NCBI GenBank assembly: GCA_963978545.1
Contig: OZ021726.1
Span: 29,918,459-29,982,458, forward strand
Source: Linyphia triangularis
Taxonomy: Eukaryota; Arthropoda; Arachnida; Araneae; Linyphiidae
Length of the DNA: 64,000 bases
Reading direction: 5' to 3'
The notes under the pieces were generated by a model. The model did no database searches. It was not told the DNA's origin and saw only the letters and a list, made by a program, of their open reading frames with translations. Position 1 is the first letter of the stretch, and every line of letters starts with the position of its first letter. Of the stretch, positions 61,905 through 64,000 are shown piece by piece. Position numbers and translations under genes: made by a program.

Positions 61905-62034
61905 CACTCTCCTTGAGTTAGGCATGGATGTTCGTTGTGGTTCGGAATCCACGCTAAGCTGTAGGTCCCGGCCTGATTAGCCATTATTGTGCGCACAAAT
62001 AAGTCGTTTAGCGTATAAATAAACCAAACCAACC
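61905..62034 (+). repeat. SINE-like element with B-box-like motif and AACC tail
   Basis: It contains gtggttcggaatcc, similar to a tRNA B box, a GC-rich body (gctgtaggtcccggcc...gattagccattattgtgcg), and an ending aataaaccaaaccaacc. A tail of the same kind (caaccaaccaacc) ends a segment near 18150. No convincing A box was found, so it may be 5'-truncated. Confidence 0.4.
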
Positions 62035-62635
62035 CTCTCTTTATTTCTAGAAAATAATATAAATTTAAAGTTTATATCGCTCTTTCAAATAAATTGCGTG
62101 TAAATATTGCAATTAATTGTAAGTAAAAGAGGACAAAAATATTGCATCGAAAAAGGGAGGAGCCAAACCAAATATAATTATATATGTGCATTCGAAGGGG
62201 TATTCGTACTTTTAGGACATTTTGGAACATTATTTCTGATGCGGAGAAATTATTTTACAAAAACGTTTAAAAATCGCGTTTGATATTTTCATTTATGGAT
62301 AAGAAAGATGACGAAAAGCTGTAAAAGTAACCTAAACTATGTTTAATATAATAAACATTTGAGTTCAATTTATGTGGTCGTAAGTTTCTTCTACAATTTT
62401 TCTCTGCAAATATTTTTATTTTCTTATACAACCGGTTCTATTGAAAAATTAGATACGCAGTCGAAATTATTATAAATGTTTTATTCATTAATGACAAAAG
62501 GAAATTAATGAGTAATTTTCACGTTTTTTCGACTTCGTTTTTTTTATAAAAAAAAGGGTCGAGCAAAAATTATGAAAAACCCTATATTTAAATTTAACAC
62601 GGATTGGTGTTACCATTTTTATTTTCATATGTTCC

Positions 62636-62637
<2 letters not shown>

Positions 62638-62665
<28 letters not shown>
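62638..62665. repeat. (AAT)n microsatellite followed by a 24-base A run
   Basis: About nine aat units, then poly-A to about 62689, directly abutting the left edge of repeat copy 4. Confidence 0.9.
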
Positions 62666-62676
<11 letters not shown>

Positions 62677-62690
62677 AAAAAAAAAAAAAT

Positions 62691-63020
62691 CTATATCGGC
62701 AATTTTTCCCCGATAAATATTACATTATCCTTTCTTGTAAGTGAAACAGAGGAGAACAGTTGATGTGAGATGCTCAAAAGAAGAGAGCTCTGTATTGAAA
62801 ACATTCGTTTTTTAACTTATAACATTTCTACGGAAATTTCTGAGTTAATGTGTTTAGAACACCTTAAAAGACATTACCACAGAGATTTAGATCAAAATTA
62901 TTTTATCCTAAATCCCCTTTTCGAATTCAGTACGCTCCAAAACGTGTAGTAATGTTAAAAAAAAAAAAAAAAATCGAAATATTTTTTTCAGCGAATGCAA
63001 TACTTTCACTTCCCTATATT
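62691..63020 (+). repeat. 0.7 kb repeat family, copy 4 (deletion derivative)
   Basis: It keeps ttatcctttcttgtaagtga, gtgtttagaacacctt, acgctccaaaacgtg and aatactttcacttccc, in order. It lacks the left end and much of the middle present in copy 2. Confidence 0.65.
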
Positions 63021-64000
63021 AACATATGAATAATTGAAAGAGTATATTAAGTTCCTATAGAAAATCTTAAAAAGAAATTAAGTTTTTCAGTTTGTGATTT
63101 AGTAGAGAGAAGTTATTTTTGAGACGTCATTGCGCGTTACCCATTATTCTAGATTAGTTCAGGCACAACGTATCAAAAGAAAATTTGTTTCTTAAAGCTT
63201 GAGGCATCTGTTGAAAATAACGCTTTCGCAGCCTAACAAAATTTTCCCCAAACCACTGAATTCTTTAGAGAAATAAGGAAATAAATACTTCCAATCTATC
63301 TGGGTGCTAAATTGCTCCGTTTTAATGAAATGGCCGAACCAATTCTCAAGGGATTTCACTTCACCGGATAAAAAAAGAACCAAGAAAGAAAAAAAAAGAA
63401 AGAAAAAAAAAAAATTCACAGTAAAGTAATCTTTCTTCCTCCTAAACGGTTTGCCTTTCTCTCATAAAATAGAAGAAAATACGAAAACAAAAGTGGGTAT
63501 TCCAACAACCGTAAATTTGTCTTTTGTGTCTTGGTGGGCGGTGGGGAATTGAATTTCGATTCTCATCTCCCCCGCTTCATCTAAGGAATGAATCGCTTTG
63601 CTACTGCAACCGTGAGCGAAGGTTGAGTTGAGGAGAACAGTTCCCTCTGCTTCAGGAAGTAATAAGAGGGTCGGACCGTTTAACTTCCGGTCACGTGACA
63701 CGGACGTAGCTGAGAATCGGTGGGTAAACCCAGATGCTTTTCCGTGCTGGCAAATAAGTTGTTGTTTGAGTTTTGTCTTGGGAATAAGTAGTAAACTGTC
63801 AACAGATGCCATTGTTCAACAATAGATAAGTTTATCTTTTGAATACTCTCTCTCTTTTGCAACCGAATAGCAGCCGGAATTTAGTCAATGTTCAAATAGA
63901 TCAAAGAAGATAGGTTCGTAAAGAAGGCTCTTGGAAATCTATAAAAGAACTTTTTTGCTGTGATACTCTGCAATTGTATTAAAAATATTACACACTATAC

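Larger units (their letters stand above)
36395..64000. other. Upstream intron or intergenic region, no host exon recognised
   Basis: 27.6 kb in which I find no astacin or CUB1 N-half exon. It holds an intact Tc1-like element (42.0-43.3 kb), foldbacks (40.8 and 60.1 kb), a tandem array (49.3-50.3 kb), three copies of the 0.7 kb repeat, a PLA2-like insertion (54.3-55.1 kb), two hAT-like MITEs (58.4 and 59.0 kb) and a SINE-like tail (61.9 kb). GC-balanced islands lie at about 37.15-37.50, 40.30-40.60, 46.27-46.77, 52.9-53.2 and 63.45-63.85 kb. A or T runs above 20 bases occur at about 36840, 38704, 51556, 52461, 53820, 53990, 54091, 57255, 61726 and 62666. Confidence 0.6.

Noticed and set aside
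63462..63812. 116-codon minus-strand frame near the window end
   Set aside because: It overlaps a plus-strand frame of 65 codons and has no recognisable domain. The segment is simply GC-balanced; kept only as an island of interest.
1..64000. tRNA, rRNA, CRISPR array and bacterial-type operon signals
   Set aside because: No paired A and B boxes with a cloverleaf, no rRNA-like stretch and no spaced identical repeats were seen. The window is eukaryotic intronic DNA.

Overview
The window is eukaryotic: AT-rich, dominated by introns, transposon debris, homopolymer runs and microsatellites. The only host gene I can support is a partial BMP1/tolloid-family gene on the minus strand. Its intron-rich structure and a transposon set typical of arthropods (Tc1, hAT, PIF/Harbinger and TTAA-flanked elements, and a parvovirus-type PLA2 gene) suggest an arthropod, perhaps a chelicerate such as a spider. 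The taxon is inference.

Host gene: nine minus-strand exons between 36394 and 6207 splice in one frame over 1401 bp (467 codons). They encode the C-terminal half of CUB1, then CUB2, a calcium-binding EGF, CUB3, a second calcium-binding EGF, and CUB4. That is the tolloid domain order downstream of the astacin protease. Each complete CUB is built from a phase 1-0 exon plus a phase 0-1 exon, and each EGF from one phase 1-1 exon. The protease, the first half of CUB1 and CUB5 were not found, so they probably lie outside the window. The intron entering from the high-coordinate side would then exceed 27 kb.

Layout: 1-6206 is 3' intron with nested, decayed transposon ends (hAT-like) and a PIF/Harbinger transposase relic. 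6207-26561 holds eight exons; one intron carries a 2.6 kb hAT element with a perfect 8-bp target duplication. 26562-36271 is a 9.7 kb intron with a decayed hAT transposase tail, a TTAA-flanked MITE, a copy of a 0.7 kb repeat family and a dead Tc1-like element. The last exon is at 36272-36394. 36395-64000 is intron or upstream DNA. It holds an intact 1230-bp Tc1-like element with a 343-codon transposase, foldback structures, a ~250-bp tandem array, two hAT-like MITEs, further copies of the 0.7 kb family and a SINE-like tail.

Most unusual: near 54.3-55.1 kb an ~845-bp segment interrupts a copy of the 0.7 kb repeat. It has an open 230-codon reading frame resembling the phospholipase A2 region of parvovirus/densovirus VP1 proteins. 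The frame runs into repeat sequence at its 3' end, and a conserved Asp beside the predicted catalytic His is Gly.
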